This document shows positions 22,224-35,100 of a stretch of DNA of 64,000 nt, piece after piece. Numbering within the stretch: the first letter of the stretch is position 1; each line of letters begins with the position of its first letter. The notes below the pieces were generated by a model. The model did not search any database and had not been told where the DNA came from. It was given only the letters and a program-made list of their open reading frames with translations. The translations under genes and the position numbers were made by a program. The stretch comes from Brachypterus glaber (lineage: Eukaryota; Arthropoda; Insecta; Coleoptera; Kateretidae), in contig OY294048.1 in NCBI GenBank assembly GCA_958510825.1, positions 17,067,589-17,131,588 on the forward strand, written 5' to 3'.

Positions 22224-22295
22224 CTAAATCGTACACTTTTCGCGATTTCGATAGTAACTTGTCTAATGTAGCATTTGCAATTTCGGAGAGATTTG
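22224..22295 (+). CDS. Possible small exon, unrecognised
   Basis: A short open stretch after TTTTTTTTATAG, coding AKSYTFRDFDSNLSNVAFAI then SERFVG before a possible GTGTAT donor. Its amino-acid composition is more protein-like than the flanks. It would be phase-compatible with the candidate exon at 17117-17236 (phase 0). No family recognised; low confidence. Confidence 0.15.
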
Positions 22296-22540
22296 TAGGT
22301 GTATAAACCACATATTCTTCTTCAATCATTTTTAATCAATTTACATAATAAACAAACAAGTTTAAAGTATGGCTGTCATCAAAGTCAAAGAGTGCTGCCG
22401 CCAGTGGTGGTTTTGCTAACTAACTTTTTTTTACGGTGTACAACAATGAACTCATTTTTTTACTGTAAAAAAATAGATCACTTCTAACTAGTGTGTTCAG
22501 TTATAAAATATGAACATTTTAGTACGCTTGAAGAATATAC

Positions 22541-23272
22541 AGAGCGGTCCAAAAGTCACCCCCCCCCCTCTTAACTTTTGAACGAGTTTAGATATCGACT
22601 TAAAATTTAGAACTCTTAAATAAGACAACTTAAATTATCTTTAAGCATATATTTGATACTTTTAGCTCTTAAAATGTGGGCAGGGGGGCATGGGGCGACA
22701 TTTTTTTTAAATGGAAAGCTGGGTCGTGTGATACATCATTTTAAAGCTTATATAATTCCCCATTTAACTGTGTATTTTTTATTTTTTTTAAACATTTTTT
22801 TTTTGGATTTAAATCAGGGTTGAAAATGGGTATTTTTGTCAAAATTTCTCTAAAAAATCCAAACAATTTTTTAAAAATGCATAATTTCATAATGAAAAAA
22901 AGTAAATTATACTTTTCAACTAATTTTAGTTGACATAAATAAAAATTAACAAAAAAAAAACTTAAAAATTTATTTTTTTATCACAAAAAACTGAAAAATC
23001 AAAAGCTTAAAAAACATGTTTAAAAAATTAAAAAATGTATGGTTATATAGAGAATTTTAAAGGATTTAAAATGATGTATCACACGACCCCCCTTTCCATT
23101 TAAAAAAAAATCCCCCCATGCCCCCTGCCCACAGTTTATGAGATAAAAGTATCAAATATATGCTTAAAGATAGTTTAAGTTGTCTTATTTAAGAGTTCTA
23201 AATTTGAAATCGATATCTCAACTCGTTCAAAAGTTAAGAGGGGGGGGGTGACTTTTGGACCGCACTGTATAT
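22541..23272. mobile_element. Foldback, GCGGTCCAAAAGTCACCCCC ends
   Basis: A 732-base palindrome. The left end CAGAGCGGTCCAAAAGTCAC is complementary to the right end GTGACTTTTGGACCGCACTG. Arms of roughly 300 bases include AAATGGAAAGCTGGGTCGTG and its complement. No gene. Confidence 0.8.
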
Positions 23273-24399
23273 TTTTAACTTACCGAGTCAAATAAATTAC
23301 ATTTATTATATTTAGTCCAGTATTACAGTTTTAAACAATTATTGAGTAGGCTAAGGAGTAAAAACATACTTTAAAAAGTTCATTTGACATATTATGTCAG
23401 TACTATAAAATCGAAAGAAATTTCATTTATTCAAAATGTCTTTTATACATTTTTATTGAGTGTGATGCTATATATTATAAGGCACTTTTTAAAGACCCCT
23501 TGGCCCCAGAATTATTGTGTATAACTATGAAAATCTAATCTAATCTGAACACTGAAAATAATTTTTCACCAATGAACACTTTATTGTATTAATGCTTAAT
23601 TAACATGCCTTGCCTTTATGCATAAATTCATTGTAACAACGATTTTTTTTATTAAATAAATTTTACATTAAGACAACCAATTTTAAGCACTGATATAATA
23701 AAAATATTATTGTCACGATTAAAAACGTACATCGGTGCAAAATCAATGTAATTTGATTGATATGACGTTCATTTTTATTGATATCACTTCAATTTTTGGT
23801 TCAGTGAATGTAATAAATGTAATGTATATGACTGGCAAGTTAAAAATAAATTTGTAGGTAGCTCATTGACACAGCTTTTGAACCTTCTAGCACCCAAAGG
23901 AACCGGATCTGGCCGTTTAAAAATAGCTTAATTCTAATGTACTTTATAACATATATAAAATACTGCCGGGAGAAAATAATGAAATAAAAATGGTCACCAG
24001 CTCTCCGACTATAATTTAGGTTAATGTTGGTTATCTTTAGTTATACACTTTACTAAAAAAAATACCGTACTGCGAAAACTGTTTCTCATAGACAATTTTT
24101 TTAAATTAATAATTAAACAATGCTGTAAAATTGTTAGTAATCAATAAATAAAAATGAAATTAAATGAAATTTACAGTTTTTTTTTGTATTTTGATATAGA
24201 ATAACTTTAACTTAATTACACGACTCAACAAATTTTTGTTCTTTGTCCTAAAGTTTATATTATGATTTTTCGGTTCATTGTGCACAAAAACTAAAAGAAA
24301 ATACCTTCTTTTGGTTTAAAGTTTGCTTTTGTGATAGTTGTGGTAATAATACTCATTTTCGATTTTTTTTTTATAAATTTCAATTAGTTTAAATACATT

Positions 24400-24862
24400 C
24401 AAAAATACCGCAAGAGTGGGGTTTTTACGTTCAAGCAGTGCCTCCAGATGGCACTCAAGTGCTAAACAACGATCAGGTGTTTTGTACATGTCGAGAAAAC
24501 GTTAAAATGGCATCTCGAAAGTGTAAATATGATGCTGATGCATTTTGCTACGTATGTGGTCAATTTATTAAAGTTCGAGACATGAAATATGAACTAAAAA
24601 CATCTCACGTTCTCTGTGAAGCCTACGAAGCATATTTTGACTGTCCTGTTCGGAATTAAGACAAGCCATGGGCTCCAAATGTTGCTTGTAGTTATTGTAA
24701 AAGATGTTTGGAAGGTGAGCAATTTTTAATTTTAAAAGAAGTGAATCAAATGTAATGAACATATTAACGTTATCAAGTATTGGCCAATGAAAACATGATG
24801 GAAGACTATATCTGGGGTTTATTGAGAGAAAGTACTTATGAATATAAAAGAAAGAGTAAGTA
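24400..24862 (+). pseudogene. Broken CxxC-type repeat-family protein (CYVCG...DKPWAP)
   Basis: The first part (about 24400-24713) encodes ASRKCKYDADAFCYVCGQF, then AYEAYFDCPVRN, a TAA stop in frame, then DKPWAPNVACSYCKRCLEG and a possible donor G|GTGAGC. A second piece at 24787-24862 reads LANENMMEDYIWGLLRES and ends in a stop. From memory, this pairing (CxxCG...QDKPWAP...CxxC...L then NMM.DY.W...R) is a multicopy uncharacterised protein family common in arthropod genomes, likely mobile-element associated. The stop makes this copy a pseudogene. I do not know its function. Confidence 0.5.
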
Positions 24863-24869
24863 AAGTATT

Positions 24870-26390
24870 TTCTACTTTTTTGTAAGTTATTTTGATAGTA
24901 AAACTTAATAAAAATGATAAACAAATTTATTTCGATGGTTCTATTTTCCAATAAAAAAATAATACCACAGATTTTGAAAAATATCGTTTAATCGATCTTC
25001 TAAATACAAAAGAAAACTTTTTTATACCATATAATTTTTTTTCTTGTAATTACGACCTAAACTATCGAAATTTTATACTTTAGAGTCAAACTCAAATTTT
25101 GTGTTGACCCGTGTTATTTAACTTCTTTTTTATTGGGGACTAATTTTTCATTGCCAACCGCGTAAAAAAAATTGGTACATAATGTTCCTTTTAACTTTTA
25201 AACGGGCACCCGCCTATTAAGAATACAACCACAGTTAGTATTTTTTTACTTCTATGTAAAAAAATAGCAACATACAAAATAAAAAAAAGAATCCTATCAC
25301 TTTTTTTCCCGCATTTTCCGCCATGAGCAAAGTGCTGTAGTCACTAAAAGCACAAACTAAAGGGCGCGCTAATATCACCACGATATTAGACGTACGTGTA
25401 TACAATACACGCAAGTCCTGAATTAAAGTTTATTTTTTTAAGGTATAGTTATTTTAAATTTTCCGCTAAATACTCTACAAAGTCCGATTTACACTGAAGC
25501 ACTTGGCTTGTTTTGAATGTCAACATAACCAAAATTTATAATTTTTGTTTACTTACTTTGTTTTTATGATGGTTTGATGTAAAGAAAGAGAATTAATAAA
25601 GCTCTTGCTAAAAACACTTTTGTATTCCTGTAGTAACAAAATTTGCTTATAAAATTGCTTTTATTCCAATAATTTAGAGGAATAAACCATTGTTTTGTTC
25701 TCGTTAATAGCACGTCAACGTTTTATGGTTGTGTAAATTGGGCCTAGTTATTTCGTTTAGAACGCATGCGTATCTTATGTTGCTATGGTAATTTCGAGAT
25801 TGTTTACAAGCGGGAAGGTTTAAAATAACTATACCTTAAAAAAATAAACTTTAGCACCTAACCTATTATAAGAATTTTCAATTATGTATCTTTCAGGATA
25901 GAGTAACCGTTTAAAGTTTAACAAAGTCTTTTTACTTCATAATTGTTAAGCCTTATAGTAAAAAACTACTTTTCTCAATTTCTTGAACTTAACTCGGAGT
26001 ATGTGGTAAAAATTAAAACACTGCGTGTGTGGTGGGGTGTAATTTACCCCAAACTTAAAAAAATATGATATGATATATAAAAAAAGTAACGTGTTTTTCC
26101 TTGAAATAATCATTTCTTTAGGTTACTATACTAATATAATTAATAGAAGTATAAAAATCATATTTTTATTTTATTGTTTTAAAGAAAGAAATATCTTGAT
26201 TCCAGGGAATGCATATTTACAAGAAAAAGAAATACATATCGGGAGATATAAATCAGGGAAAAATTAATATTTATGTAAAACACAAAAATAAAACTTTATC
26301 AAAATAAAATAACATAAAATACAAAAAACAACAAAACTATTTTCACTAGCACAATTTTTACATATTTTTTGCATTCTCCAATACGTCTTT
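24870..26390. repeat. AT-rich spacer with one foldback
   Basis: Arms AAGTTTATTTTTTTAAGGTA (from about 25425) and TACCTTAAAAAAATAAACTT (to about 25855) delimit a palindromic element of about 430 bases. The rest shows no supported gene. Confidence 0.5.
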
Positions 26391-26394
26391 GGTA

Positions 26395-27297
26395 CAAAAA
26401 ATTGCAAAAATATATGAATAAAGTATAGAAATGTAATAAAAATAATAAAAAACAAATTAAAATAATATAAAACAAACATTTATGCATTAATCCATTCAAA
26501 TCCTTGTGTATGTCAGGTTGATGTATGACACAAAGTGTGTGGTGGGGTTAATAAATAAATATATAAATAATAAATAATAAATAATACGTTTATTTCAATA
26601 ATTATGAATGAGTACACAAAACAATCCATGAGTTAAATCCACCCATACATGACTTTGAAACCGCTCAAAAATAAACGTGCAGAATAGGGGTCAAACACAG
26701 CTGTCAATATGTTCTGTATGCGTTTACCTATTGAAAACTAAAAATACTGTGAAAAAATATATGAATAAAGTATGAATAAAGTATAGAAATGTAATAAAAA
26801 TAATAAAAAACAAATTAAAATAATATAAACCAAACATTTATGCATTAATCCATTCAAATCCTTGTGTATGGCAGGTTGATTTATGACACAAAGTCTATAG
26901 TGGGGTTAAATTCACCCATACGTTACTTTGAAACCGCTCAAAAATAAACGTGCAGAATACGGGTCAAACACAACTGTCAATATGTTCTGTATGCGTTTAC
27001 CTATTGAAAACTAAAAATACTGTGAAAAAATATATGAATAAAGTATGAATAAAGTATAGAAATGTAATAAAAATAATAAAAAACAAATTAAAATAATATA
27101 AACCAAACATTTATGCATTAATCCATTCAAATCCTTGTGTATGGCAGGTTGATTTATGACACAAAGTCTATAGTGGGGTTAAATTCACCCATACGTTACT
27201 TTGAAACCGCTTAAAAATTTACGTGCAGAATACGGGTCAAACACAACTGTCAATATGTTCTGTATGCGTTTACCTATTGAAAACTAAAAATACATAC
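26395..27297. repeat. Tandem repeat, 272-base units
   Basis: Two almost identical units start at GAAAAAATATATGAATAAAG (26751 and 27022, period about 272) with diverged or partial units on both sides (first from about 26400). Each contains TTATGCATTAATCCATTC and ACGTGCAGAATA and has no long frame. Confidence 0.8.
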
Positions 27298-27441
27298 ATT
27301 TAAGATATGTTGTTTGGTTTGGACTTTACCACACACGCGTAGGATTAAGGGAGACTATATTGAAAAATAATAATTATAGATTTACGGATAGAAACACCCG
27401 TTAAAATCGACCCAAAAATAAAAAAAAATGCATTTTCAGGT

Positions 27442-27660
27442 TTAGAATGTCATTAAACGTCGAGAAAATGTGAAAAAAGTGGTGTTAAAAAAATGTCTGT
27501 CTGTCTGTCTGTCTGTCTGCACGTACACCTTATAACTTTTGGACGGATCGTAAGATTTAAAAAATTCTTTAATCAAAGGATTCAGGACCTTTTCTACTTG
27601 CGTCACATCAAATATGGTTAAAATTAGCCTATAGGACAAGGGGGTCAAAATGGACAAAAA
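27442..27660. repeat. (GTCT)n with conserved flank
   Basis: Six GTCT units at 27495-27518, followed by ACCTTATAACTTTTGGACGG and sequence about 130 bases long. This flank plus tetranucleotide pattern resembles the ATCGGTCGGTCGG run near 30450 and the CCGACAGACAG at 61021, and is typical of a dispersed repeat whose variable tetranucleotide tract lies inside it. Confidence 0.5.
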
Positions 27661-29440
27661 CTAAAAATTTTAGCGAGATCTCACTTATTATTTATAGTAG
27701 GATAATTTTTTGCATAAATGAAAATAATGATTAATTCCCTACAAAAGCATATGTGATAATTTTTATCGTAGGACTATTGGTTTCCGAGATATAGGCCTTT
27801 TAATAAATTTTAATATATTTTTTACATGTTTTATTAGATGTAAAATTTTGACACTAGTAAAATTTACCTGTAAAATAACATTTTGATGTTTTTGAATAAA
27901 TATGTATCTGATAAATGCCTCGTAAAAAAACAATCTAGAAAAATAAAAGGAAATGGTCAAAAAATACAGAAAAAGTAACGAATCCGTGAAAAACGAAAAC
28001 AAGAAAATTGCTGATAGACTTTTTAAATTTTACCATTAGTTTAAATACATAAGATTTCCACCTGTCTAGAAAAGGTACCCGTTTCACATTTTTACCTTTT
28101 GCTTTCCTTTTACCTCGGGCCGAAAACTTATGGATAGTAGTTTATTTCTTTATCCACGGTCGTGATTAATGGGCCTATTAATCACGGGTCTGAAAAAATA
28201 AATCGTTTAAAATTTAAAACGACAGTGGATAAAGTATAGAATTCTACTCGCATATAATAGCGATTAATCATTCGGGTGATTAGGTCACTCGCCTTTCGGC
28301 TCGTGTCCCAAAATTCACCCTCATTGATTAATAGCAATTATTGAATAATATACTATTATGTCTTATATTTACCTGTTTTTAACTTTATGGTCATATTTCT
28401 AGAAAATGGCATCTTTTTTCACAGATCTATCAGCATCTAAAAATATATAAAAAAAAAACATCAAAGCTGAAACCAATATAAACTAGTTTAGCAAGGCATT
28501 AATCATTCTCAAATAGTTTTTCCGTATTTTCGACGATAAAATTCACATTATATTTTGAATAAATTTGTTTACAATGGATTCAGATACTTAATAAATTATT
28601 TATAGACTAACACTAAATCGATTTTACTGTCTATAATAAATATTAAATGATATACAGGGTTCCCGATTCTGAAAAATAATAAATAACTCAATAAAAACCT
28701 ACACTTTGAGAGCTATAAATAATAAACATACATACCAGAAGATACTCTTATCTACGTTCTATTTAGTAAACAGAGCAAACAGATTACAAAACTAGTACTT
28801 TTTAAAGATATTATGAAACCCGAATGCTTTTGTATAAAGACCATCCAACTAAATATTCAAAAACCTGAGTGAATGTAAGAGCAATCCATCACAACCAAGG
28901 TCTCAACTTAAAAAGCCTTTTTTTTTGTGTAAAAATTTGAGACTCCCGACTTATCGAGATAAAAACCCTAAATCGAAGCCTGTAAGGACAGTCAGTCCAC
29001 AGGACAATCGACCGACCGTTACACGGTCTGCTGAATTTCAGGCTTTCAGAGAGTTTCAGGATAGCTTACTGATAGTATCCTGATAAAACCTGTAACAGTT
29101 ATGAATGTATGTGATGCTGCGCATTTAATAGTATTCTCTTTACAATGGATTGCATAATTATTATCTTCGTGTTACCTATAGGTACGTACGTACGTTTTGG
29201 TGAAAATTTTTGAAATTGAGAGGAGGGTATCGCATTTTGGGCTAAATCGCCTGCAACGATAAGACTGTACATGCTTATAGATACATAAAAAATAAATACT
29301 TAGCCAAAATTTCAGCCCTTCTTATGTCCCGGAATATACGTTAATTAATTATTTTAATTACGAAGTTTGACATATGTCAATGCACGATTTAGCAACATTG
29401 CACGTGTCATGAAAGTAAATATAGGTATTTATTCGATTGT
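27661..29440. other. AT-rich spacer
   Basis: Palindromic segment near 28120-28230 (TTATCCACGGTCGTGATTAA and GACAGTGGATAAAGTA) and ACACGAGCCGAAAGGCGAG-like sequence near 28290-28310 on the minus strand, also seen in the 45.0 and 57.2 kb repeats in general form. No gene supported. Confidence 0.35.
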
Positions 29441-29449
29441 TTCTAAAAG

Positions 29450-29520
29450 CGATACTTTTTGTTCATGTTTTACGGGCGAGAAGTTGAACTTCGTGGCCCT
29501 AGGGCCAAAAAGTTTTTTTC
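29450..29520. repeat. Dispersed repeat fragment (TTGAACTTCGTGGCCCTAGG)
   Basis: Second copy of the segment at 2560-2640. Both have an ACGGGCGARAAGTTGAACTT core. The following sequence diverges. Confidence 0.5.
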
Positions 29521-30369
29521 GCCCTCTAAGACTTTTTGTAATTGTTTAGCTTTTTAAAAGAAGATGTTTTACCTTTACTGTAATATTTATAAAGAAATAT
29601 GACCTTTTGGTCTTGAACTAACTGTTCTTTTTGACCAGATACATTTATTATAATCATTTCATACAAAATAAATTATTTTTCTAAACATAACCTCAAAATA
29701 TATGTTAACTGATTTATCTGTATTTATCCACTAAAATAAATTAAAAACACAAAATTTCAATTGTAAAATCAATTTCAATATTTATAATATTCATAGAACG
29801 GTTTCAGAAGTATTATTATTTTTATAACAGATACATTTTAACAGAAATTAATTAATTAATCACCAAGCTATAGCTTTTTTAATTTAAAAATGAAGCCGCA
29901 CTCAAAAGAAGCGATTCATTTGTTTTTTTAGCGATTTAGTTGGATAGCAATTTGTCATGGATAACTAGATAAGTAATAAGACAGTAAAAAGAAATATCTT
30001 TTGCAATTTAAAATTAAGTATATTTTAATAATTTAGTAACAATCGAATAAAAAATATTGTATAATACACGGGCAAAAAGTTTAATTTCGATTTCGTAGGT
30101 TTATTAACCTCGGGCCGGCCCCGTACAAGATATTTTTTTGAAATTTGGTATTAAGCTTCAATATCAAGGGGACACCTTTTTATCAAAGCAGATTTTTTTT
30201 CATCCACACCTTTAAGCGGGAGAGGCGGTAACTTAATTTTTTTAAATGGAATGAGGGTGTTTTTTGTTCAGATTCAAATTCAGTATAAAAAATTACATAA
30301 TTGACTGAAAAAAAATTTTTTTTTGATCCTCAAATTAGGCTGTTAAAAAAACTAAAATAAAAAACGCCA

Positions 30370-30660
30370 TTTAAAAAAATTGAAAAATTTTTATGACGTT
30401 TTATGCCGATATAAATCCATTTCAAGCAAAGAAAAAAAATTGTCTATCGATCGGTCGGTCGGTCGTTCGGTCGGTCGATCGGTCTGTCTGGGAAATCTTG
30501 TGGGCACGATAACTTAAGAACGCTTTAAGCTAGAGACTTGAAATTCGGCATACAGGTATGTTACCAAAAGTTCTCGCTCGGGATGGTTTTTGGTGAACAT
30601 TGGGGTGCAGCAAGGGGGGCAAATGGGGAATAATAAAAAAAATAGTAAAATTTGAAAATT
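30370..30660 (+). repeat. Dispersed element: CGGTCGGTCGG / CTTAAGAACGCTTTAAG / CATTGGGGTGCAGCAAG
   Basis: Same module order as 51060-51300 and, inverted, 10080-10310. The tetranucleotide tract (GTCGGTCGGTCG) differs in length between copies. It runs directly into the palindrome at 30661. Confidence 0.65.
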
Positions 30661-31822
30661 GCTATACGCGGTGTATTTGAAATAGCGTCGGAAATTTTAA
30701 CAGGTGATTCTACATCATAAAATATGACAAAAAGTTCCTATAAACATATGTCTAAAAATGCGTCATAAGGGAGCTACGCCCCTTTGAAAGTGGCTAAAAA
30801 AATCGGTTTTTATTTAATAACTCAGGAACCCTTTTGCACGTCAACTAGTCCTATCCAGGCCCGTTTGTGTGTGTTATTTTCATGTACTTATTTCAACCAG
30901 GGGTGTGCGAAACAGGGGGGGGCTTATCAGTTTTTCGTCCCAAACTTTTTTCTGTGTATCTTTTTTGCAATTTTATTTTTGAAATATGATTTCTCAGGTC
31001 AAAATACATAAAAAGGTACTCTTGTTGAATTACTGTAGGATTAACGTTTTCGAGAAAAGTTCATTTGAAGGTGAAATTTCACGGTTCGAGGACGAAAAAT
31101 TAAATACTAAAATGTTGAAAACCAAAATTTTAATGATGTAGGGCGAATGTACATTAAAAACTAAGAAATAAACCTCATATACAGGTACTTCCAAAAATCA
31201 ATCCTAATGGAGCTATGGTCTCCTAAATATGCACCATTTTTAAAGGGCTATGGTAGCTTTAAAAGCGTTTTATTGACCTACATGTATGGAAACTTTTTTT
31301 CTTAGTTTTTGATGTAGAATAACATTGCATCAATAAAATTTTGGTTTTCGACATTTTAGTATTTAATTTTTCGTCCTTGAACTGTGAAATTTCACCTTCA
31401 AATGAACTTTTCTCGAAAACAGTTAATCCTACAGTAATTCAACAAGAGTACCTTTTTATGTATTTTGACCTGAGGAATCATATTTCAAAAATAAAATTGC
31501 AAAAAAGTTACACAGAAAAAAGTTTGGGACAAAAAACTGATAAGGCCCCCCCGTTTCGCACACCCCTGGTTTAAATAAGTACGTGAAAATGACATACAAA
31601 GATGGGCCTTATTAGGATTAATTCACGTGCAAAACCTCGTTAACATATCTCAAAGGGTTCCTGAGTTATTAAATAAAAACAGATTTTTTTAGCCAATTTC
31701 AAAGGGGCGTAGCTCCCTTATGACGCATTTTTAGACATATGTTTATAGGAACTTTTTGTCATATTTTATCATGTAGAATCACCTGTTAAAATTTCCTATG
31801 CTATTTCAAATACACCCTGTAT
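30661..31822. mobile_element. 1.16 kb palindromic element
   Basis: Arms of more than 500 bases: left-arm phrases GTGTATTTGAAATAGC, GGGAGCTACGCCCCTTTGAA, CAAAATACATAAAAAGGTAC and TGAACTTTTCTCGAAAAC (in complement) return in reverse order on the right arm. Single-arm relics of the same family occur at 37735-38190, 50090-50640 and 57530-58140. The open frames in the arms mirror each other and are not genes. Confidence 0.8.
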
Positions 31823-33695
31823 AGGGGTTTTTAAGGTTGCTAAAATTGAATCTAATAATTTTTTTTTGCTCCACCCCTGAGGGGGGTAGTTTTTGTGAAA
31901 ATTTGTATAATGGGGTTTTTAAGGTTGCTGAAAGAGAATCTGTTAATAAAAAAGTTTTTTGACTGAGGAATTTTGTCGCAGTTGAAACCTATTTTGACTG
32001 TAGTATAATTAAAAACTGCGTTTTGAAAGTCAAGCTTTGGTTCAAAAACTGCGTTTTGTTTTTCCACGTGGTTTTTAAACTAAATTTTTAATATGAAATA
32101 ACAAATTTTTTATTTTTTTTTGGATCAATAAATCGAATATGCATTAACAGTATAAACACCATCATTATCTCAATTTTTCAAAAAACGTCGAAAACTGCGT
32201 TTTGAAAGTCACCTCCTCATTTAGAGGACACTATAAGGTTTATAAATATTTAACTTTCGACGCTTCATGATTTTTTCCGTTTTTTTTTTGGAATTTTTTA
32301 CCTGTGTGCCTCGGCACTCTTAATAGCATTAAGTGTCGATGTAAAACAGAAAAAATTGTACATTCTCTTAGGAAGATCTTTCAGCTACAGAGCTGTGAAG
32401 AGTGTTAAAACAGACGGACAACTAAGGTCTATTTTTCACTCATGCGTTTTATTATATCTACTACAATCGGCTTGATGCAAGGCTGACCTTTTTAATATAA
32501 TATACACTGGACAAACATATTTTAACTGGTTTGTCTCACAAATATATTTTCATTTACTGAAATCATACTGATTACACTGCTCTACAAAATAGTTATTTTT
32601 GTATTAAGAGCGAAAAATGACTGATTTCTATCTACTTGAGCGTGGAATTTGTTGATCGAGGCGTCTAGCCGAGATCAGCAATCACACGAAAGCAGAAATC
32701 ACAGACAAAAAACTCGATTTTCACTAAAAACACTTATTAAATTACGATAGCAAGACATTTTTATAATTTAAATAATCATTCTGTAAAGTAACGCAACTTT
32801 GACAGTTCATAAAACAATTGTTTTTTTTTATAACGCCATATTTCCAAAGCCTACTATGTTTAATAAAAAGATCGACAGACCAAAATCTTATAAACTAACT
32901 GCATAAAATTAAAAACATTGTTTAAAACAATACAATATTATTATTATTTTTTTTTTCTAATTTATTTTGATTTCTTTATTTTTTTATTTTTTTTATTTTT
33001 TTTTTATTTCTAAATTTAAAAAACTATAAAAAAGATAAATATTTTAAAGCGTACCACAATAAATTGTAAAAAAAAATAAAAAAATAGTGAAAATCGGCTT
33101 ATATAAGTATATTATTGCATATAACTAAAATCTAAACAAAATAGTGGGGAAGGTAAATAAGGTATGTTAAAATAGATACATTAAACAATATTTTCTGAAA
33201 ATTAAAAAAAAATGGGATTGGGGTTTTTGAGAAAATTTGAGTTTTAGCTTTTGTTCAATATCTCAAAAAACAAAAGACAATCGAATTTAAAAAATTGGAT
33301 TTATAGGCAAAAATAGGTGTTTTTTCAACAGGTGAAAACAGTTTTTAAATATCTCAAACCGTTTTTGAGTTATTAAACTTCAAAGTCAACTTTTCTGAAA
33401 ATTTACGATTTCTTAAAAAAACTAAAAAATTCATATCTTACAAAGTATGCATTTTTGGGAGAAAATCCTCTGGGGGATCTTTTCTGGTGTCATATAGAAC
33501 CCATAAACCAAATTATATCCAAATCCATGACCATCGTGCACAGCATTGCCTGAATCGACAGGGAAATGCCCTATTGTAATTTTTGGTGATAGGACTCAAT
33601 AAAAGAAGGTACAAAAACATGATTTTTTAAAATTTTTGCGTTAATTTTGGAGCGTCGAAAAAAATACTTTTAATGCGAAGAAAATATTTCTTACA
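31823..33695. other. Minisatellite tail and AT-rich spacer
   Basis: 31823-31960 holds one or two units of the TATAGGGGTTTTTAAGGTTG minisatellite. From 32000 to 33690 there is AT-rich DNA with long T runs (32940-33010) and no gene I can support. CTGCGTTTTGAAAGTCA recurs at 32014 and 32194. Confidence 0.4.
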
Positions 33696-34124
33696 CACGG
33701 AAAGAAATTAGTGGGCTCTGCGCTATACATTATAAGATATTTGGTAACAGTGGCAAATTATAGTGATTTAAGCTATAGATTATAAGGGACACAATAACTA
33801 ATAATGTTAAAAATAAATTGGAAACGATTATATATATATATTACAGACACGATTATATTTATTACAGGCACTATTATAAATTTACAGAAATTTTATTATA
33901 TTATAAAAATTATTAGCACGGACAATAATTAAATCTATTTAAGCTATAAATGCCATACTATTTGTTATATTTTATTATTCACTAAACAATTAAAGTATTT
34001 CATATAAATTTTTACACTGACTGCCATAATTGTAAGAGAAAGCCTTGTATTTATATAATAAGCGATTATAATTTGCTTGGTATGTGTGTTATAGCGCTCC
34101 TAGCTATAATTTTTTTTTTCCGTG
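33696..34124 (+). mobile_element. MITE 'CACGGAAA', copy B
   Basis: Same element as 6633-7056, in the opposite orientation and nearly collinear (429 bases). It starts CACGGAAAGAAATTAGTGGG and ends CTATAATTTTTTTTTTCCGTG. No coding capacity. Confidence 0.8.
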
Positions 34125-35100
34125 CACGGCTGGAAAAAACGCTTTTTACAAATTAAATTACAACCTTCGCGAATTAAATAACGTTATTATTAAATATTTA
34201 ATGCGGTTTTAAATTGAACCCATTTAAAAAAAATCATGTTCTTGCAGGTTAAAAATGTCGTCAGTCCGGCCCTGTTCAACTTTTTAAGGTTCCAAACCTA
34301 GCGGATTTGTTATTCCCAACAGTGCCCCTATATCTGTGTAAAATTTTTAAAAATCGAAGGCTATGAGCAATAAGACCGTTCATTTAAAAATGGATAGACC
34401 CAAATATAATATATAAGTACAGAATTTTGTTATTTTCATCAAAATTATAAAACTATTAATTTATTATTCCATCAATCTATTTTCTAATTATTGTACAGAG
34501 TGATATTCTTAGACTGACAGTTTTGGGCTGCTGGCAGTACCAAGAGTCAACTCAATCAAGTCGAACAAATGTTTTAAAATTGTTACTTATTTTTCGTTAA
34601 ACGTGTTCTTGGTAGCTTTATTTATTTAATTATAAATGCAATAGAACATAATAAAATTCTTGGATATAAATTTGTTTCATGAACGATAACTCAAGAACGA
34701 ATAATCCTATCGTATTAGTATTTTTAGGAAAAATCAATTTCTATAAGGGGAAGATCCCTATTGTTTTTGAAAGTAATCCCCCAAAACAAAAAAGTTATGG
34801 GGGGTTAAACTAAAAAAAAATCGAAAAATGCTACAAGAAAATTCCGATTAACGTAATTTTTTTTTAGGAAAATTTACTTTTATTATAAGGATCAATTCTA
34901 AAAAAAAAAAAAAAATTGAAATATTTTTAAATTTTTTGGATTATTTTTTTTTAACTTTGTTTTTTTTTTGTTTTTCGTAAAAAAAAAAAATAAGTGGACT
35001 TTTTTGAAAAAAAAAATGTTTTTTTTTTCAATAATTTTTCGTTTTTCAACAAAGATATTTTTTTTAATGTATTTTTTTTTGTTATTTTATTGAAAATAAT
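34125..35100. other. AT-rich spacer
   Basis: No supported gene. Long homopolymer runs at 34900-35050. Sequence near 34480-34540 (CAATCTATTTTCTAATTATT, GACTGACAG) resembles one side of the palindrome at 46469-46575. Confidence 0.35.

Larger units (their letters stand above)
21885..24005. repeat. Inverted repeat pair around a 2 kb interior
   Basis: 21885-21995 (ATTTCATTATTTTCTCCCGG, GTTTTAAAGTACATT, GGTTCCTTTGGGTGCTAGA) is complementary to 23895-24000. The interior contains another foldback at 22541-23272. It may be one large element into which the smaller inserted, or simply two copies. An open frame at 21787-22074 is part of the repeat. Confidence 0.5.
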
